From Bradyrhizobium sp. NP1 (GTDB lineage Bacteria > Pseudomonadota > Alphaproteobacteria > Rhizobiales > Xanthobacteraceae): DNA of 64,000 bases. Both the position numbers and the translations under genes were made by a program. Location: contig NZ_CP127385.1 in NCBI RefSeq assembly GCF_030378205.1, positions 6,426,001 to 6,490,000 on the forward strand. The letters are read 5' to 3'. Shown piece by piece: positions 10,066 through 21,430 of the stretch (position 1 is the stretch's first letter; each line of letters starts with the position of its first letter). The notes beneath the pieces were generated by a model. The model worked only from the letters and a program-made list of their open reading frames with translations, searched no databases and had not been told where the DNA came from.

Positions 10066-11808
10066 ATGCACTGGATTATCCGTCCATCGATCCGAAGAAA
10101 GATCGTCGGCATCGCCGTCGGGCTGATCGTGCTGATGGTGCTGACCTCGCTCGTCTCGGTGTACATGGCGAGCACCGTCGGCCACCTGCTCGACGAGCTC
10201 AATGGCAAATACTTTCCCGCCTACAACCATCTGGCGCAGGCGAACATCAGATCGCTGGAGCGAGCGATCGCGCTGCGCCGGATGATGATCATGAAAATGC
10301 AGGCACCGCCCGACGAGGAGGGTTATGCCGCCCGCCTGAAAAACTACCAGGAGGCGGACGCCGAGGTCGAGCAGGAAGCGCAGGCGGCGCGCAAGCTCAT
10401 CAATTCCATCATCGACGATGTGACGACGCCGTCCGACAACGCCGCGCTGGCACGGATCGACGACCGGATCGAGAACGCCATCGAGGATACCCGCAAGCAG
10501 CTTGGCGAGGAAGCTGCGCGGCTGCTTCGCCTGCTGGACGCCAAGAATTTCGCCGAGGCGCGGCAGTCGATGGAGCATGTGGACGCGCTGCGCGACGACT
10601 TCACCCTGAAGATCGATGCGATCCGCGCCGACATGCTGAAGCAGGTCTATGCCTCCAGCGCCGTCGTCACCCGCAACCAGCGGCAGGCCATGATGATCTC
10701 CACGCTCGTGACCGCGCTTGCCGCGGCGATCGGGCTGGGCTTTGCGCTGATCGTCTCGAGCGGCATCACCCGCCCGGTCCGGCAGCTCCTCGAGGGCGCA
10801 CGCGAGATCGAGGCGGGACGCCTCGATAGATCGGTGAGCGTTTCCACCGCCGACGAGATCGGCCAGCTCACGGCGGCGTTCAACCGGATGGTCGACCGGC
10901 TGCGGCGCAACGAGCAGGTCCGCGCGACCTTCGGCCGATATTTCGATCCGAAGGTCATCGAAGGGATGATCGACGAGCCGGCGCAGGCCGCGAGCATGGG
11001 ACAGCGCCGCGTGATGACGGTCCTGTTTTGCGACATGAAGGGCTTTACGGCGATGAGCGAAGACGTGACGCCGCAGGGCCTCGTCAAGATCATCAACCAC
11101 TATCTGTCGACGATGTCGTCCCCGATCCGGAACCACAAGGGAATCCTCGACAAATATATCGGCGACGCGATCATGGCCTATTGGGGCCCGCCCTTCGTGG
11201 TCGAGGACGAGCAGGCCGACCTCGCATGTCTCGCCGCGATCGACATGATCGACAGCGTCGCAACCCTGCGCAAGGAGCTGCCGGAGCTTCTCGACGTCCG
11301 CTCGATCCCGATGGATTGCGACATCCGGCTGGGCATCGCCACCGGCGAGGTGCTCGCCGGCAGCATCGGCTCCGAATTCATGATGAGCTTCACCGTCATG
11401 GGCGACGCGGTGAACCTGGCATCGCGGCTGGAGGCCGCGAACAAGGAATACGGCACTCGCTCGCTGGTGTCGGAGGCGACCGTCGCAGCGCTCGATGCCG
11501 CGATCGAGCTGCGCGAGATCGACCGGCTGGTCGTGCTGGGCCAGAGCCGGCCGCAGGCGGTGTTCGAGATCCTGGGGAAGCAGGGAGCACTGGCGCCGCG
11601 GCTGATGACCCTGCGGGACCGCTACGCCGAAGGGCTTGCCGCCTACAGGGACCGACGCTGGGCCGACGCCCGCAAGGCTCTCCGTGCCGCGCTCGAGGCG
11701 GTCGACGATGACGGGCCGTCACTGACGCTTCTGAAGCGCATCGACGCGTTCGAAGCCAGCCCGCCCGCCCCCGGCTGGGATGGCGCCTGGTACATGGACC
11801 ACAAATAG
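10066..11808 (+). CDS. HAMP-containing class III adenylate/guanylate cyclase
   Basis: A membrane-anchored cyclase of 580 aa using the ATG at 10066. An upstream in-frame TTG is less likely because the first transmembrane helix starts right after this ATG. TM1 is about residues 14-34. A helical periplasmic sensor region follows, with TM2 about 207-228 and HAMP about 230-282. The class III cyclase domain is about 312-500, with metal-binding FCDMKGFT (about 320-327) and GDAIMAYWGPP further on. The C-terminal 80 residues are an uncharacterised helical tail. The periplasmic ligand cannot be inferred. It stands alone between the transpeptidase and the convergent GH15 gene. Confidence 0.88.
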   Translation: MHWIIRPSIRRKIVGIAVGLIVLMVLTSLVSVYMASTVGHLLDELNGKYFPAYNHLAQANIRSLERAIALRRMMIMKMQAPPDEEGYAARLKNYQEADAEVEQEAQAARKLINSIIDDVTTPSDNAALARIDDRIENAIEDTRKQLGEEAARLLRLLDAKNFAEARQSMEHVDALRDDFTLKIDAIRADMLKQVYASSAVVTRNQRQAMMISTLVTALAAAIGLGFALIVSSGITRPVRQLLEGAREIEAGRLDRSVSVSTADEIGQLTAAFNRMVDRLRRNEQVRATFGRYFDPKVIEGMIDEPAQAASMGQRRVMTVLFCDMKGFTAMSEDVTPQGLVKIINHYLSTMSSPIRNHKGILDKYIGDAIMAYWGPPFVVEDEQADLACLAAIDMIDSVATLRKELPELLDVRSIPMDCDIRLGIATGEVLAGSIGSEFMMSFTVMGDAVNLASRLEAANKEYGTRSLVSEATVAALDAAIELREIDRLVVLGQSRPQAVFEILGKQGALAPRLMTLRDRYAEGLAAYRDRRWADARKALRAALEAVDDDGPSLTLLKRIDAFEASPPAPGWDGAWYMDHK

Positions 11809-11839
11809 CGCAACGGAAGAGAGCTTCCGAACCGCCACA

Positions 11840-13684
11840 TCATGTCGACCTTTGCACCGCCGGCTTGTCGCAGGCCTTCCGCGCGTCGTCGAGATTGTGC
11901 ACGGTGTTGACCAGCGCGATATGGGTCAACGCCTGCGGGAAGTTGCCGGTCTGCCGCCGCGCGATCGGATCGTACTCCTCGGCGAGCAGGCCAAGATCAT
12001 TGGCAATTGCGGTCACGCGGTCGAGCAGCGCCTGCGCCTTTGCCAGATTGCCCGCCAGAACATGGGCGTCCGCAAGCCACAGCGTGCAGGCGAGAAAGGC
12101 CCCCTCGATCGGCTGGATTTCCTCGGAGATTTCGCGCGGATCGTGCCGCAGCACGAAGCCGCCACGCATCATGGATTTCTCGATTGCCGCGATCGTGCCC
12201 TGGATCCGCGGATCGGAAGCCGGCAGGAATCCCACCGCCGGCAGCAGCAGCAGGCTGGCATCGAGCAGGCCGGAGCCGTAGGATTCGACGAAGCTGTTCA
12301 GGGTGCGATCGAAACCCCGCTCGCAAACGTCGCGGCAAATTTCCTCGCGCAAGGTGCGCCACCGCTCGAGCGGCGCGCGGAAGCCGAATTTTTCCGCGCT
12401 CTTGATGCCGCGGTCGAACGCCACCCATGTCATCACCTTCGAGAAGACATAGTGCCTGGGCTCACCGCGGCGCTCCCAGATGCCGTGGTCCGGCTCGTGC
12501 CAGACTTCGGCGACGTGATCGAGCACGACGCATTCCAGCGCCCAGGACTCCTCGTCGAGCTTGAGCTCGGTCATGCGCGACTGGTGGAAGGCGTCGATCA
12601 ATTCGCCGTAGACGTCGAGCTGCAACTGGGCATGTGCTGCATTGCCGACCCGCACCGGCCGCGAACCCTCGTAGCCGGGCAGCCAGCCGGCCTCCCATTC
12701 CAGGAGCCGGCGCTGACCCATGATGCCGTACATGATCTGCATGTTGCCGGGCGCGCCTGCAACCGCGCGCAACAGCCAGCTGTGCCAGGCCGCCGCCTCC
12801 TCGGTATAGCCCGAATTGAGCAGCGCCAGCAGCGTGAAGGTCGCATCGCGCAGCCAGCAGAAGCGATAGTCCCAGTTCCTCGCCCCACCGAGCTTTTCAG
12901 GCAGCGACGTGGTCGGCGCCGCGACGATGCCGCCACTCGGCGCATAGGTCAGCGCCTTCAGCGTGATCAGCGATCGCGTCACGAGGCCACGATGCTCGCC
13001 CCGATAGGTCGAACGGCCGCACCATTCGCGCCAGAAATCCTCGGTGTCCTTCAGCGCCTGAACCGGGTCGATCGGCTTGGGCAGCGGCAGATGCGACGGG
13101 CCATAGGTGAGCACGAACGGGATGCTGTCGCCCTCGCTCACCTCGAACTCGGCGACCGTGGTCATGTTCTCGCCGCGCGTCTCGACCGGCGTGCGCAGCA
13201 CCGTCATGTCAGGGCCCGCGATCGCCAGCAGCGCCGAGCGATCCTCGGCGCGCCTGACCCAGGGGATGTCGATGCCGAAGCCGAAGCGGATCACGAGCTC
13301 CATTCTCAGCTTCACCGTGCCGGCGACGCCGCGCACCAGGCGCACGATGTCGGATGCCTGCCCGCGCGGCGGCATGAAATCGATCAGCGCCACCGTGCCG
13401 CTTTTCGTCTCGAACCGCGTTTCCAGGATCAGGCTGTCGTCCCAGTAGCGGCGCGAGCGGCGCTCGACGCGTTGCTCCGGCGCGATCAGCCAGCGGCCAT
13501 TCCCGGGCGTGCCGAGGATCGCCGCGAAACAGGCGTCGGAATCGAAGGCCGGCCAGCACAGCCAGTCGATCGATCCGTCGGGGCCGACGAGCGCTGCGGT
13601 CTCGCAGTCGCCGATCAGCGCGTAGTCTTCGATTCTGCAGGGCAATGGCTGCGACCCTGAAAAGGCCGCCTCAATCGACCGCAC
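11840..13684 (-). CDS. Glycoside hydrolase family 15 protein (glucoamylase/trehalase-like)
   Basis: A 614-aa cytoplasmic GH15 protein. The N-terminal beta-sandwich begins IEDYALIGDCETAALVGPDG, and the (alpha/alpha)6 barrel contains NWDYRFCWLRDATFTLLALL, a hallmark of bacterial GH15 enzymes. Members hydrolyse terminal alpha-glucosidic bonds of maltodextrins, and some act on trehalose, so the substrate is open. The start is GTG 13684, overlapping the end of malQ by 14 nt; the downstream Met lies inside the conserved N-terminus. Co-expression with malQ, opposite the glycogen/trehalose operon, fits maltodextrin or trehalose turnover. Confidence 0.88.
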   Translation of the reverse strand: MRSIEAAFSGSQPLPCRIEDYALIGDCETAALVGPDGSIDWLCWPAFDSDACFAAILGTPGNGRWLIAPEQRVERRSRRYWDDSLILETRFETKSGTVALIDFMPPRGQASDIVRLVRGVAGTVKLRMELVIRFGFGIDIPWVRRAEDRSALLAIAGPDMTVLRTPVETRGENMTTVAEFEVSEGDSIPFVLTYGPSHLPLPKPIDPVQALKDTEDFWREWCGRSTYRGEHRGLVTRSLITLKALTYAPSGGIVAAPTTSLPEKLGGARNWDYRFCWLRDATFTLLALLNSGYTEEAAAWHSWLLRAVAGAPGNMQIMYGIMGQRRLLEWEAGWLPGYEGSRPVRVGNAAHAQLQLDVYGELIDAFHQSRMTELKLDEESWALECVVLDHVAEVWHEPDHGIWERRGEPRHYVFSKVMTWVAFDRGIKSAEKFGFRAPLERWRTLREEICRDVCERGFDRTLNSFVESYGSGLLDASLLLLPAVGFLPASDPRIQGTIAAIEKSMMRGGFVLRHDPREISEEIQPIEGAFLACTLWLADAHVLAGNLAKAQALLDRVTAIANDLGLLAEEYDPIARRQTGNFPQALTHIALVNTVHNLDDARKACDKPAVQRST

Positions 13685-15629
13685 GCGCCCTTTCCGCGGT
13701 TGCGGCCTTGAAGGCGGCGATATCGATCGTCTCCGCGATCTCGTCGATCGCGACCGGCAGCCGCTGCCGCCAGTTCGGATGCTCGTTGATGGTGCCGGGA
13801 ATGTTGGGCTGGTCGATCACGCCGAGCAGATCCTCCAGCGAGATCGCGAGCAGGCGCGATCTGGTCCGCGCCAGGAAACGGATGACGGCATTGATGTCGT
13901 GGCGTTCGATGCCGTAGTGCCGCAACACCTCGCTCAGCATGGAAAGCGCATGCCAGCGCGCATCGTCGCTCTCGCCCGGATCGATGCCGAGCGAACGCTT
14001 CAATTTCAAATCGCTGAAGGAGCGCCAGCCGGCATAGGTCGACAGGTCGTGCGTGTTGAAGGTGACGAGCGCGTTCGCCATGTAGTGCTCGAGCTCGCGG
14101 AAACGGCCGCGATCGTCGCGCTCGAACATCATCACGAGATAGGACCAGATGCCCCAATCGGCCATCTGCTCGCGGAATCCTTCCGGCACCGTGCCGAGGT
14201 CCTCGCCGATGACGACGCAGCGGCTGGCGACGCTTTCGAGCGCGGTGACGGCGAGCAGCGCCTCGAACGGCATCTGCACATAGACGCCGTTGTCGGGCGT
14301 GAATCCCTGCGGCACGAGGTAGAGCCGTTTCAGCCCGAGCACGTGGTCGAGCCGGATCGCGCCGGCATGGCGCATCGCGGCCCTCAGCATCTGGCGGAAC
14401 GGCTCGAACGACTGCCGCTCGAGGCCCGCGGCATTGAAGCCGGCAAGGCCCCAGCTCTGGCCCGCGGTGTTCAGCGTGTCCGGCGGCGCTCCGACGCCGA
14501 GCTGGCGGGAGATCGCCTCCTGCTCGTTCCAGGCATCGAAGCCATCGGCCTGCACGCCCACGGCGACGTCCAGATAGAGCCCGACGCGCATGCCGCGCTG
14601 CTTCGCAAGCGCCTGGCAGGCGCGCACCTGCTCGTCCGCCACCCATTGCACGAACTCGATGAGCTCGATCTCGCGGCCGTCGGGTCCGGCGCGCAGTTCG
14701 GCGCATCTGGCGTCGTCCGGATGCCGCCATTCCAGCGGCCATTCCCACCACGGCCGGTCGAACCTGTGCCGCAGCACCTCGAAGCAGGCGAAGCGCGCGA
14801 GCAGCGGGGCGCGCTCGGCGCGGAATTTCTCGAACTCCTTCCGCCTCGCCGATTTCGGGTTGGCGGCGAACGCCTTGAACGCCGCGCGCAGCCCCCGCCA
14901 CTTCAGGCCCGCAATCGCGACATAATCGACAACCGGACTTTGCCGCAGCCGTGGCGTGAGATCGGCCGCTTCGGGGAAGGCGTCGGATGAAAACTCCGGC
15001 AGCTTCTCGACGTCGATATAGAGTGCGTTGAGGAACAGCCGGCTGTTCGGCGAATAGGGGCTGCAATCGGCGGGCCGGTCGTCGAACAGCGCATGCAGCG
15101 GATTGAGGCCGATGCCGTCGGCGCCGAGGTCGCTGGCCAGCTCGATCAGATCGGCGAGATCGGTGAAGTCGCCCATGCCCCAGTTGCGCACCGAGCGGAT
15201 GCCGTAGAGCTGGATCGCCAGCAGCCAGCCACGGTCGAACTCGCCGCCAAAGGCCCGCGGCGGCGATACGATCAGCGGCGCCTCCTCGGCCGCCCCGGAC
15301 GCATCGGTCAGATGCAGCCGATAGATGCCGTTCGGCAGCCCGTCGGGCCAGGCGATGCCATGCTCGCGGGCCTCGCCTTCCGCGACAAGCTCCTCGCCTG
15401 AAAGGATTTTCCAGCGCAGCGGCAGGCGCGCGCCCGAATTGACGGGGGTCTGCGACGGATGGCCGCAACGCAACACAATGGGGCCGCCGACCAAGCGGTA
15501 GGCCACCTTGGCCGGCAGTGCCTCCATAATGAGCTTCAGCGCGTCACCCCCGGTGACGCGGTGACGACCCTGGCCGTCAATGAATTCGGGTTGAATTCCA
15601 AGGTGCTTGGCTTGGGTCAGAAGGTCCAT
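13671..15629 (-). CDS. malQ: 4-alpha-glucanotransferase (amylomaltase)
   Basis: A GH77 amylomaltase that transfers maltosyl and larger glucan units between maltodextrins, releasing glucose. Visible signatures are SPYSPNSRLFLNALYIDVE near the N-terminal third, the nucleophile region AIRLDHVLGLKRLY, the acid/base region VVIGEDLGTVPEGF, and THDLSTYAGWRS with the third carboxylate. I chose the ATG at 15629 (652 aa), where conserved sequence begins (MDLLTQAKHLGIQPEF). A TTG at 15668 behind an AGAGAA stretch would add 13 residues and is possible. It is transcribed with GH15, divergently from treS. Confidence 0.92.
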   Translation of the reverse strand: MDLLTQAKHLGIQPEFIDGQGRHRVTGGDALKLIMEALPAKVAYRLVGGPIVLRCGHPSQTPVNSGARLPLRWKILSGEELVAEGEAREHGIAWPDGLPNGIYRLHLTDASGAAEEAPLIVSPPRAFGGEFDRGWLLAIQLYGIRSVRNWGMGDFTDLADLIELASDLGADGIGLNPLHALFDDRPADCSPYSPNSRLFLNALYIDVEKLPEFSSDAFPEAADLTPRLRQSPVVDYVAIAGLKWRGLRAAFKAFAANPKSARRKEFEKFRAERAPLLARFACFEVLRHRFDRPWWEWPLEWRHPDDARCAELRAGPDGREIELIEFVQWVADEQVRACQALAKQRGMRVGLYLDVAVGVQADGFDAWNEQEAISRQLGVGAPPDTLNTAGQSWGLAGFNAAGLERQSFEPFRQMLRAAMRHAGAIRLDHVLGLKRLYLVPQGFTPDNGVYVQMPFEALLAVTALESVASRCVVIGEDLGTVPEGFREQMADWGIWSYLVMMFERDDRGRFRELEHYMANALVTFNTHDLSTYAGWRSFSDLKLKRSLGIDPGESDDARWHALSMLSEVLRHYGIERHDINAVIRFLARTRSRLLAISLEDLLGVIDQPNIPGTINEHPNWRQRLPVAIDEIAETIDIAAFKAATAERARAVD

Positions 15630-15703
15630 TTCGGCACGCGGCTTGCAACGACGCGGGGAGCGCCGCAAAATTCTCTAGATAAGCGAAAAGGATAGCCCTG
15701 CAT

Positions 15704-15728
15704 AACTCATGGGCGGCTCAGGTGTTCC
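15704..15728 (-). promoter_or_regulatory. Possible sigma-EcfG-like promoter for malQ-GH15
   Basis: On the minus strand GGAAC (15724-15728), 16 nt, AGTT (15704-15707). The -35 is perfect and the -10 differs from CGTT by one base. It sits 75 nt before the chosen malQ start. GGAAC is also part of a perfect palindrome GTTCC-CGG-GGAAC (15724-15736), which may matter independently. Confidence 0.35.
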
Positions 15729-15830
15729 CGGGGAACCAAAGGCGAGGAAGCGGATTCTTGGTTAGAAGGGCCCGGCGTCTCCTTCCATCTCACGACAAGG
15801 GGACGTCATTTCCATGTCAATGGCATCACC

Positions 15831-15971
15831 GTGAACAACTCAATTCAAACTGTCGCGAGCGACGACATCAGCGCCCCTCTGCGCATTGAAGCCCGCGACA
15901 GACAGGTCTATGGCGGCCACTTTCCACCACGCCGCAATGAGCCCATCTTGCTCCTGTGCCGTGCAGGGTAG
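15831..15971 (+). CDS. Possible 46-aa leader ORF upstream of treS
   Basis: The malQ-treS intergenic region (15630-15983) holds an open frame from GTG 15831 to TAG 15971. It encodes 46 residues beginning MNNSIQTVASDD and ending ILLLCRAG. Its TAG stop is also the first part of TAGGAG, the treS ribosome binding site, an arrangement seen in translational coupling. There is no good ribosome binding site for the GTG, the frame is open upstream to 15696 without a better start, and I recognise no homologue. It may be a leader, a remnant of a deleted gene, or chance. Confidence 0.25.
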   Translation: MNNSIQTVASDDISAPLRIEARDRQVYGGHFPPRRNEPILLLCRAG

Positions 15972-15983
15972 GAGCGTGTCCGC

Positions 15984-18900
15984 ATGAATCTGATGTCATC
16001 CATCGATACCCAGGAACTGCCGGCCGCCGAAATCGCCGACGAACTCTGGTACAAGGATGCCGTCGTCTATCAGCTTCATGTCAAAGCATTTGCCGACAGC
16101 AACAATGACGGCATGGGCGATTTCGCCGGCCTGACCGAAAAGCTCGGCTATCTGCAGGATCTCGGCGTCACCGTCCTGTGGCTGTTGCCGTTCTACCCCT
16201 CCCCCGGCCGCGACGACGGCTACGACATTTCCGATTACGGCGACATCAATCCCGACTTCGGAACGATGAAGGATTTCAAGCGCTTCATCCAGGAGGCGAA
16301 GAAGCGCGGCTTGCGGGTCATCACCGAGCTCGTCATCAACCACACCTCCGACCAGCACGACTGGTTCAAGCGCGCCCGCCGCAGCGACCCGAAGTCCAGC
16401 GCCCGCAACTGGTATGTCTGGAGCGACACCGACCAGAAATACCTGGGCACGCGCATCATCTTCACCGATACCGAGAAGTCGAACTGGACCTGGGATCCGG
16501 AGGCCGGCGCGTTCTACTGGCACCGCTTCTTCTCGCACCAGCCGGACCTCAACTTCGACAATCCGCGCGTGGTCAGCGCGCTGATCCAGGTGATGAAGCG
16601 CTGGCTGGACGCCGGCGTCGACGGCTTCCGGCTCGACGCCATCCCCTATCTGTGCGAGCGCGAGGGCACCAGCAACGAGAACCTGCCCGAGACCCACGCC
16701 ATCATCAAGAAGCTGCGCGGCGAGCTCGACCACTATGCCAAGGGCAAGGTGCTGCTCGCGGAGGCCAACCAGTGGCCGGAGGACGTCCAGGAATATTTCG
16801 GCCAGGGCGACGAATGCCACATGGCCTATCACTTCCCGCTGATGCCGCGCATCTACATGGCGATCGCGCAGGAAGACCGCTTTCCGATCACCGACATCCT
16901 GCGCCAGACGCCCGACATTCCCGCCAACTGCCAGTGGGCGCTGTTCCTGCGCAACCATGACGAGCTGACGCTGGAAATGGTTACCGACGTCGAGCGCGAT
17001 TATCTGTGGTCGACCTACGCCAATGATCCGCGCGCGCGCATCAATCTCGGCATTCGCCGCCGCCTGGCGCCGCTGATGGACAACGACCGGCGCAAGATCG
17101 AACTGATGAACTCGCTCCTGATGTCGTTCCCGGGCACGCCGATCATCTACTATGGCGACGAGATCGGGATGGGCGACAACATCTATCTCGGCGACCGCAA
17201 CGGCGTGCGCACGCCGATGCAGTGGACGCCGGACCGCAATGGCGGCTTCTCGCGCGCCGATCCCGCGCGGCTCTATGCGCCGCCGATCATGGACCCGGTC
17301 TACGGCTACGAGGCGGTCAACGTCGAGGCGCAGTCGCGGAGCCTGTCCTCGCTCTTGAATGCGATGCGGCGGCTGATCTCGGTGCGCAAGTCGACGCTCG
17401 CCTTCGGCCGCGGCACCATGAGCTTCATCCGCCCGGCCAATCGCGCCGTGCTCGCCTATGTCCGGCAGTACAAGGACGAGATCATCCTGTGCGTCGCCAA
17501 CCTGTCGCGTTCGGCGCAGGCGGCCCAGCTCGACCTCTCGGCGTTCAAGGAACGGATTCCGCTGGAGATGCTCGGCCGCACCTTCTTCCCGCCGATCGGC
17601 GAGCTGCCCTACATGATCACGCTCGGCCCCTACGGCTTCTACTGGTTCCAGCTCAAGGAACGCGACAAGTCCGAAACCTCGACACCCGCCATGGTGCCGG
17701 AATTCGAGACACTTGTCGTGCCGCTCAATTCGACCTGGGTTTCGCTGGCGCGCACCCGCGGCGTGTTCGAGCGCGACGTGCTGCCCGGCCACCTGGCGCG
17801 CACCCGCTGGTATCCCGAGCGTTCGCCCGAGGCGATCCGACCGACGCTGACTGCGGCGATCCCGTTCTGCGACATCGGCGACAACCGGCCCTGGCTTGCC
17901 TTTTTCGACACCGAACAGAGCGGCGTCGCCGCGCGCTACGTGCTGCCGATGCAGATCGAATGGGTGCGCTTCGACCGCGAGCACTATAATCCACGCGCGC
18001 TGGCCGCGGTGCGCCAGGGCGCGCGCGAGGGAACGCTGCTCGACGTGGCGAGCGATCACATCTTCATCGCGCTGTTGATGCGAAACCTGCGCGAGCACCT
18101 GACGGTCGAGGAAAACGGCCTGCGGCTCGCATTCACGCCGACCAGCAAGTTCTCCGAAAGGCTGGTCCGGCATCCCGACCGGATTCGCCTGGTCGAAAGC
18201 GAGCAGCCAAACAGCACCGCGCTGGTGGACAACGACTATGTCGTCAAGATCTATCGCAAGATCGAGCCGGGCATCAATCCGGAGATCGAAATTGGCCGCT
18301 ACCTCACCGACGTCGCCGGCTATGTCAATGCGCCGGCGCTGCTCGGCAGCGTCGAGCTGGAGCTGCTCGGAAGCGGCAAGCGCTTTGCGATCGGCTCGGT
18401 CCATGCCTTCGTCGAGAACCAGGGCGACGGCTCGGCCGTGACCGCGGCCTATCTCGACCGCTTCGTCGACGAGCAGCGGCTGCTGCCGGGCTCGGCGCCG
18501 CACGTCGACGGCGAAGAGCATGGGCTCTATCTGCGCTTCATGGCGCAGGCCGGACGCCGGCTCGCCGAACTGCACCTGGCGCTCGCCGCGGGAAAAGAGC
18601 CCGATTTCATGCCCGAGCCGATCCAGCGCGACCATGCTGGCAGCCTCGTCGACGAGGTCGTGGCGAGCGCGGAGCGGGCCTGCGACGCGCTGAAGGAACG
18701 CCGCAGCATGCTCAAGGACAGCGAGCGCACGCTTGCCGATCACCTGCTGCAACAGCGCGCCAGCCTGTGTCAGCGCCTGAGCGCGCTGCTGCCCGCCGCC
18801 TTCGACGAGCTTGCCATCCGTCAGCACGGGGATTTCCGCCTCGAACATTGCCTGATCGTGAAGGACGACATCTTCATCATCGATTTCGAGGGCGATCCGT

Positions 18901-19286
18901 CGCGGCCGCTGGCGGAGCGGCGGCGCAAGGCGCTGGCAGCGCGCGATGTGGCCGGCCTGATCCGCTCGATCGACGATGCGGTTACTGCGGCGCTCGATCG
19001 CGCGCTGAAGGTCGCATCCGACGATCACGGCCGGCTTGCGGTTGCGCTTGCGCGCTGGCGCGAGCGCGCAAGCGACGCGTTCCTCGCGGCCTATCGCGAG
19101 GTCATGACCCTGCCGCAGATATGGCCGGCCGATCCGCACGCCAGCGCCGACCTCATCAGATTCTTCGTGCTGGAGAAGGCGTTCCGTCAGCTCGAGCACG
19201 AGCTGGCCCATCGGCCCGAATGGCTGCGCGCGCCGCTCGGCGCCATCCTGCGCCTGTTATCGGGTCCTGCGAGCGAGGCGTCATGA
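15984..19286 (+). CDS. treS: Trehalose synthase fused to maltokinase (TreS-Mak)
   Basis: An 1100-aa fusion. Residues 1 to about 550 are a GH13_16 trehalose synthase that interconverts maltose and trehalose: [22 protein letters not shown] (nucleophile Asp), LLAEANQWP (acid/base Glu) and [10 protein letters not shown] are intact. The C-terminal half (about 570-1100) is a maltokinase (Pep2-like) that makes maltose 1-phosphate, shown by [11 protein letters not shown] and [11 protein letters not shown] in its catalytic core. ATG 15984 has TAGGAG 10 nt upstream. Its stop overlaps glgB by ATGA. The product normally feeds GlgE, which is not in this window. Confidence 0.94.
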   Translation: MNLMSSIDTQELPAAEIADELWYKDAVVYQLHVKAFADSNNDGMGDFAGLTEKLGYLQDLGVTVLWLLPFYPSPGRDDGYDISDYGDINPDFGTMKDFKRFIQEAKKRGLRVITELVINHTSDQHDWFKRARRSDPKSSARNWYVWSDTDQKYLGTRIIFTDTEKSNWTWDPEAGAFYWHRFFSHQPDLNFDNPRVVSALIQVMKRWLDAGVDGFRLDAIPYLCEREGTSNENLPETHAIIKKLRGELDHYAKGKVLLAEANQWPEDVQEYFGQGDECHMAYHFPLMPRIYMAIAQEDRFPITDILRQTPDIPANCQWALFLRNHDELTLEMVTDVERDYLWSTYANDPRARINLGIRRRLAPLMDNDRRKIELMNSLLMSFPGTPIIYYGDEIGMGDNIYLGDRNGVRTPMQWTPDRNGGFSRADPARLYAPPIMDPVYGYEAVNVEAQSRSLSSLLNAMRRLISVRKSTLAFGRGTMSFIRPANRAVLAYVRQYKDEIILCVANLSRSAQAAQLDLSAFKERIPLEMLGRTFFPPIGELPYMITLGPYGFYWFQLKERDKSETSTPAMVPEFETLVVPLNSTWVSLARTRGVFERDVLPGHLARTRWYPERSPEAIRPTLTAAIPFCDIGDNRPWLAFFDTEQSGVAARYVLPMQIEWVRFDREHYNPRALAAVRQGAREGTLLDVASDHIFIALLMRNLREHLTVEENGLRLAFTPTSKFSERLVRHPDRIRLVESEQPNSTALVDNDYVVKIYRKIEPGINPEIEIGRYLTDVAGYVNAPALLGSVELELLGSGKRFAIGSVHAFVENQGDGSAVTAAYLDRFVDEQRLLPGSAPHVDGEEHGLYLRFMAQAGRRLAELHLALAAGKEPDFMPEPIQRDHAGSLVDEVVASAERACDALKERRSMLKDSERTLADHLLQQRASLCQRLSALLPAAFDELAIRQHGDFRLEHCLIVKDDIFIIDFEGDPSRPLAERRRKALAARDVAGLIRSIDDAVTAALDRALKVASDDHGRLAVALARWRERASDAFLAAYREVMTLPQIWPADPHASADLIRFFVLEKAFRQLEHELAHRPEWLRAPLGAILRLLSGPASEAS

Positions 19287-21430
19287 CCAAGCTGCCTGCG
19301 GAAGCCTACGCCATCATCGAAGGCCGCCATTCCGATCCGTTCCACTATCTCGGCCCGCATGAGGAAGGCGGCAAGAAGGTGGTGCGCGCGTTCCTGCCCG
19401 AAGCCACCAATGTCGAAGCGGTCGGCGAGCACGGCGCGACGGCCAAGCTCCAGCGCATCCACGCCGCCGGCCTGTTCGCGGGCGCTGCACCGAACGGCTC
19501 GCCGCGCTATCAGCTCCGCGCCAGGTTCGGCGACAACGTCGTCGAGCTCGACGATCCCTACCGCTTTCCGCCGGTGCTGACCGATTTCGACCTCTATCTG
19601 CTCGGCGAAGGCAACCACCAGCGCCTCTATGACAAGCTCGGCGCCCACCCCATGACCCTCGACGGCGTCGAGGGCGTGGCCTTCGTCGTGCTGGCGCCGA
19701 ATGCGCGCCGCGTCAGCGTGGTCGGCGACTTCAACTTCTGGAACGCGCGACGGCACCCGATGCGGGTGCGCGGGCTCGGCTATTGGGAATTGTTCGTGCC
19801 GCATGCCAGCGCGGGCGATCACTACAAGTTCGACATCATCGGTCCGCGCGGCGAGCACCTGCCGCTGAAATCCGACCCGCTGGCGTTTGCGGCGGAGGTG
19901 CGGCCGAAGAGCGCATCCATCGTCATCGACGAGCGGGCCATACCGCATCCGCAGCCGGCCTCGGCGGACATCAACGCGCGCCACGCACCGATCTCGATCT
20001 ACGAGGTCCATCTCGGCTCCTGGCGGCGCAAGGGCCACAATGAATGGCTCAGCTATCGCGACCTTGCCGCTGAGCTTCCGGCCTATGCGCGCGACATGGG
20101 CTTTACCCATGTCGAATTCCTGCCCGTGAGCGAGCACCCGTTCGACGGCTCCTGGGGCTACCAGCCGACCGGCCTGTTCGCCCCGACCAGCCGGTTCGGG
20201 CCGCCGGCCGATTTCGCCGCGCTGGTCGATGCCTGTCATGCGCAGGGCCTCGGCGTGCTGCTCGACTGGGTGCCCGGGCATTTTCCCGACGATCCGCACG
20301 GGCTCGCCCATTTCGACGGCACCGCGCTCTATGAGCACGCCAATCCGCTGCAGGGCCGCCACCTCGACTGGGGCACGCTGATCTACAACTACGGCCGCAC
20401 CGAGGTGGTGAACTTCCTCGTCTCCAACGCGCTGTTCTGGCTCGAACGCTATGGCGTCGACGGCCTGCGCGTCGATGCGGTCGCCTCCATGCTCTATCTC
20501 GACTACAGCCGCCCCGCTGGCGGCTGGATTCCGAACCGCTATGGCGGACGCGAGAACATCGAGGCGATCGAATTCCTGCGCCGCTTCAACCGCGAGGTCT
20601 TCGACAAATTTCCCCATGCCACCACCGCCGCGGAAGAATCCACCGCCTGGCCGCAGGTGTCACGCCCGATCGAATGGGGCGGGCTCGGCTTCGGCTACAA
20701 GTGGAACATGGGCTGGATGCACGACACACTGAAATATATCGGCAAGGATCCGATCCATCGCCAATATCACCACGGCGACATCCTGTTCGGCTTGCACTAC
20801 GCCTTTTCCGAGAACTTCATCCTGCCGCTCTCGCATGACGAGGTCGTGCACGGCAAGCGCTCGATCCTCGGACGGATGCCGGGCGATCAGTGGCAGCGCT
20901 TTGCGAACCTGCGTGCCTATTACAGCTTCATGTTCGGCCATCCCGGCAAGAAGCTGCTGTTCATGGGCTGCGAGTTCGGCCAGGAGCGCGAATGGAACCA
21001 CGATCATTCGCTGGACTGGGACCTGCTCGGGCAGCCGCGGCATGCCGGCATCCAGGCGCTGGTGCGCGACCTCAACCGCCTTTACCGCACGACGCCCGCG
21101 CTCCACGAGCTCGACTGCGAAGCCGAGGGTTTCGAATGGCTGGTCGACCACGACGCCGGCAACAACGTATTCGCCTGGCTGCGCAAGGGCCGCGACGCCA
21201 AGGCGCGCTGCGTCGTCGTCGTGAATTTTTCACCGAACGTGTACTACAACTACCGCGTCCCCGTGCCCTTCGCCGGCACCTGGCGCGAGGTCTTGAACTC
21301 CGATTCCGCGCATTATGGCGGCAGCAATGCCGGAAATGTCGGCGCGGTGCACACGCTGGACGATGCCGCGCCCGCGCTTTCCCTGACTATCCCGCCGCTC
21401 GCCGCCATCTTCCTCGTACCGGATCGCTAG
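19283..21430 (+). CDS. glgB: 1,4-alpha-glucan branching enzyme
   Basis: Introduces alpha-1,6 branches into glycogen or GlgE-type glucan. The 715-aa protein has the GlgB layout: an N-terminal module ([11 protein letters not shown]), a CBM48 (about residues 115-210, with [15 protein letters not shown]), then a GH13_9 barrel. The barrel carries [16 protein letters not shown] (nucleophile), AEESTAWP (acid/base) and [11 protein letters not shown] (third carboxylate). The start ATG overlaps the treS stop (ATGA). Its TAG stop codon is also the first three bases of a 165-bp two-hairpin element that separates it from glgX. Confidence 0.95.
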   Translation: MTKLPAEAYAIIEGRHSDPFHYLGPHEEGGKKVVRAFLPEATNVEAVGEHGATAKLQRIHAAGLFAGAAPNGSPRYQLRARFGDNVVELDDPYRFPPVLTDFDLYLLGEGNHQRLYDKLGAHPMTLDGVEGVAFVVLAPNARRVSVVGDFNFWNARRHPMRVRGLGYWELFVPHASAGDHYKFDIIGPRGEHLPLKSDPLAFAAEVRPKSASIVIDERAIPHPQPASADINARHAPISIYEVHLGSWRRKGHNEWLSYRDLAAELPAYARDMGFTHVEFLPVSEHPFDGSWGYQPTGLFAPTSRFGPPADFAALVDACHAQGLGVLLDWVPGHFPDDPHGLAHFDGTALYEHANPLQGRHLDWGTLIYNYGRTEVVNFLVSNALFWLERYGVDGLRVDAVASMLYLDYSRPAGGWIPNRYGGRENIEAIEFLRRFNREVFDKFPHATTAAEESTAWPQVSRPIEWGGLGFGYKWNMGWMHDTLKYIGKDPIHRQYHHGDILFGLHYAFSENFILPLSHDEVVHGKRSILGRMPGDQWQRFANLRAYYSFMFGHPGKKLLFMGCEFGQEREWNHDHSLDWDLLGQPRHAGIQALVRDLNRLYRTTPALHELDCEAEGFEWLVDHDAGNNVFAWLRKGRDAKARCVVVVNFSPNVYYNYRVPVPFAGTWREVLNSDSAHYGGSNAGNVGAVHTLDDAAPALSLTIPPLAAIFLVPDR

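Noticed and set aside
15996..19211. 1071-codon minus-strand open frame opposite treS
   Set aside because: Same antisense effect; treS-mak motifs are intact on the plus strand.
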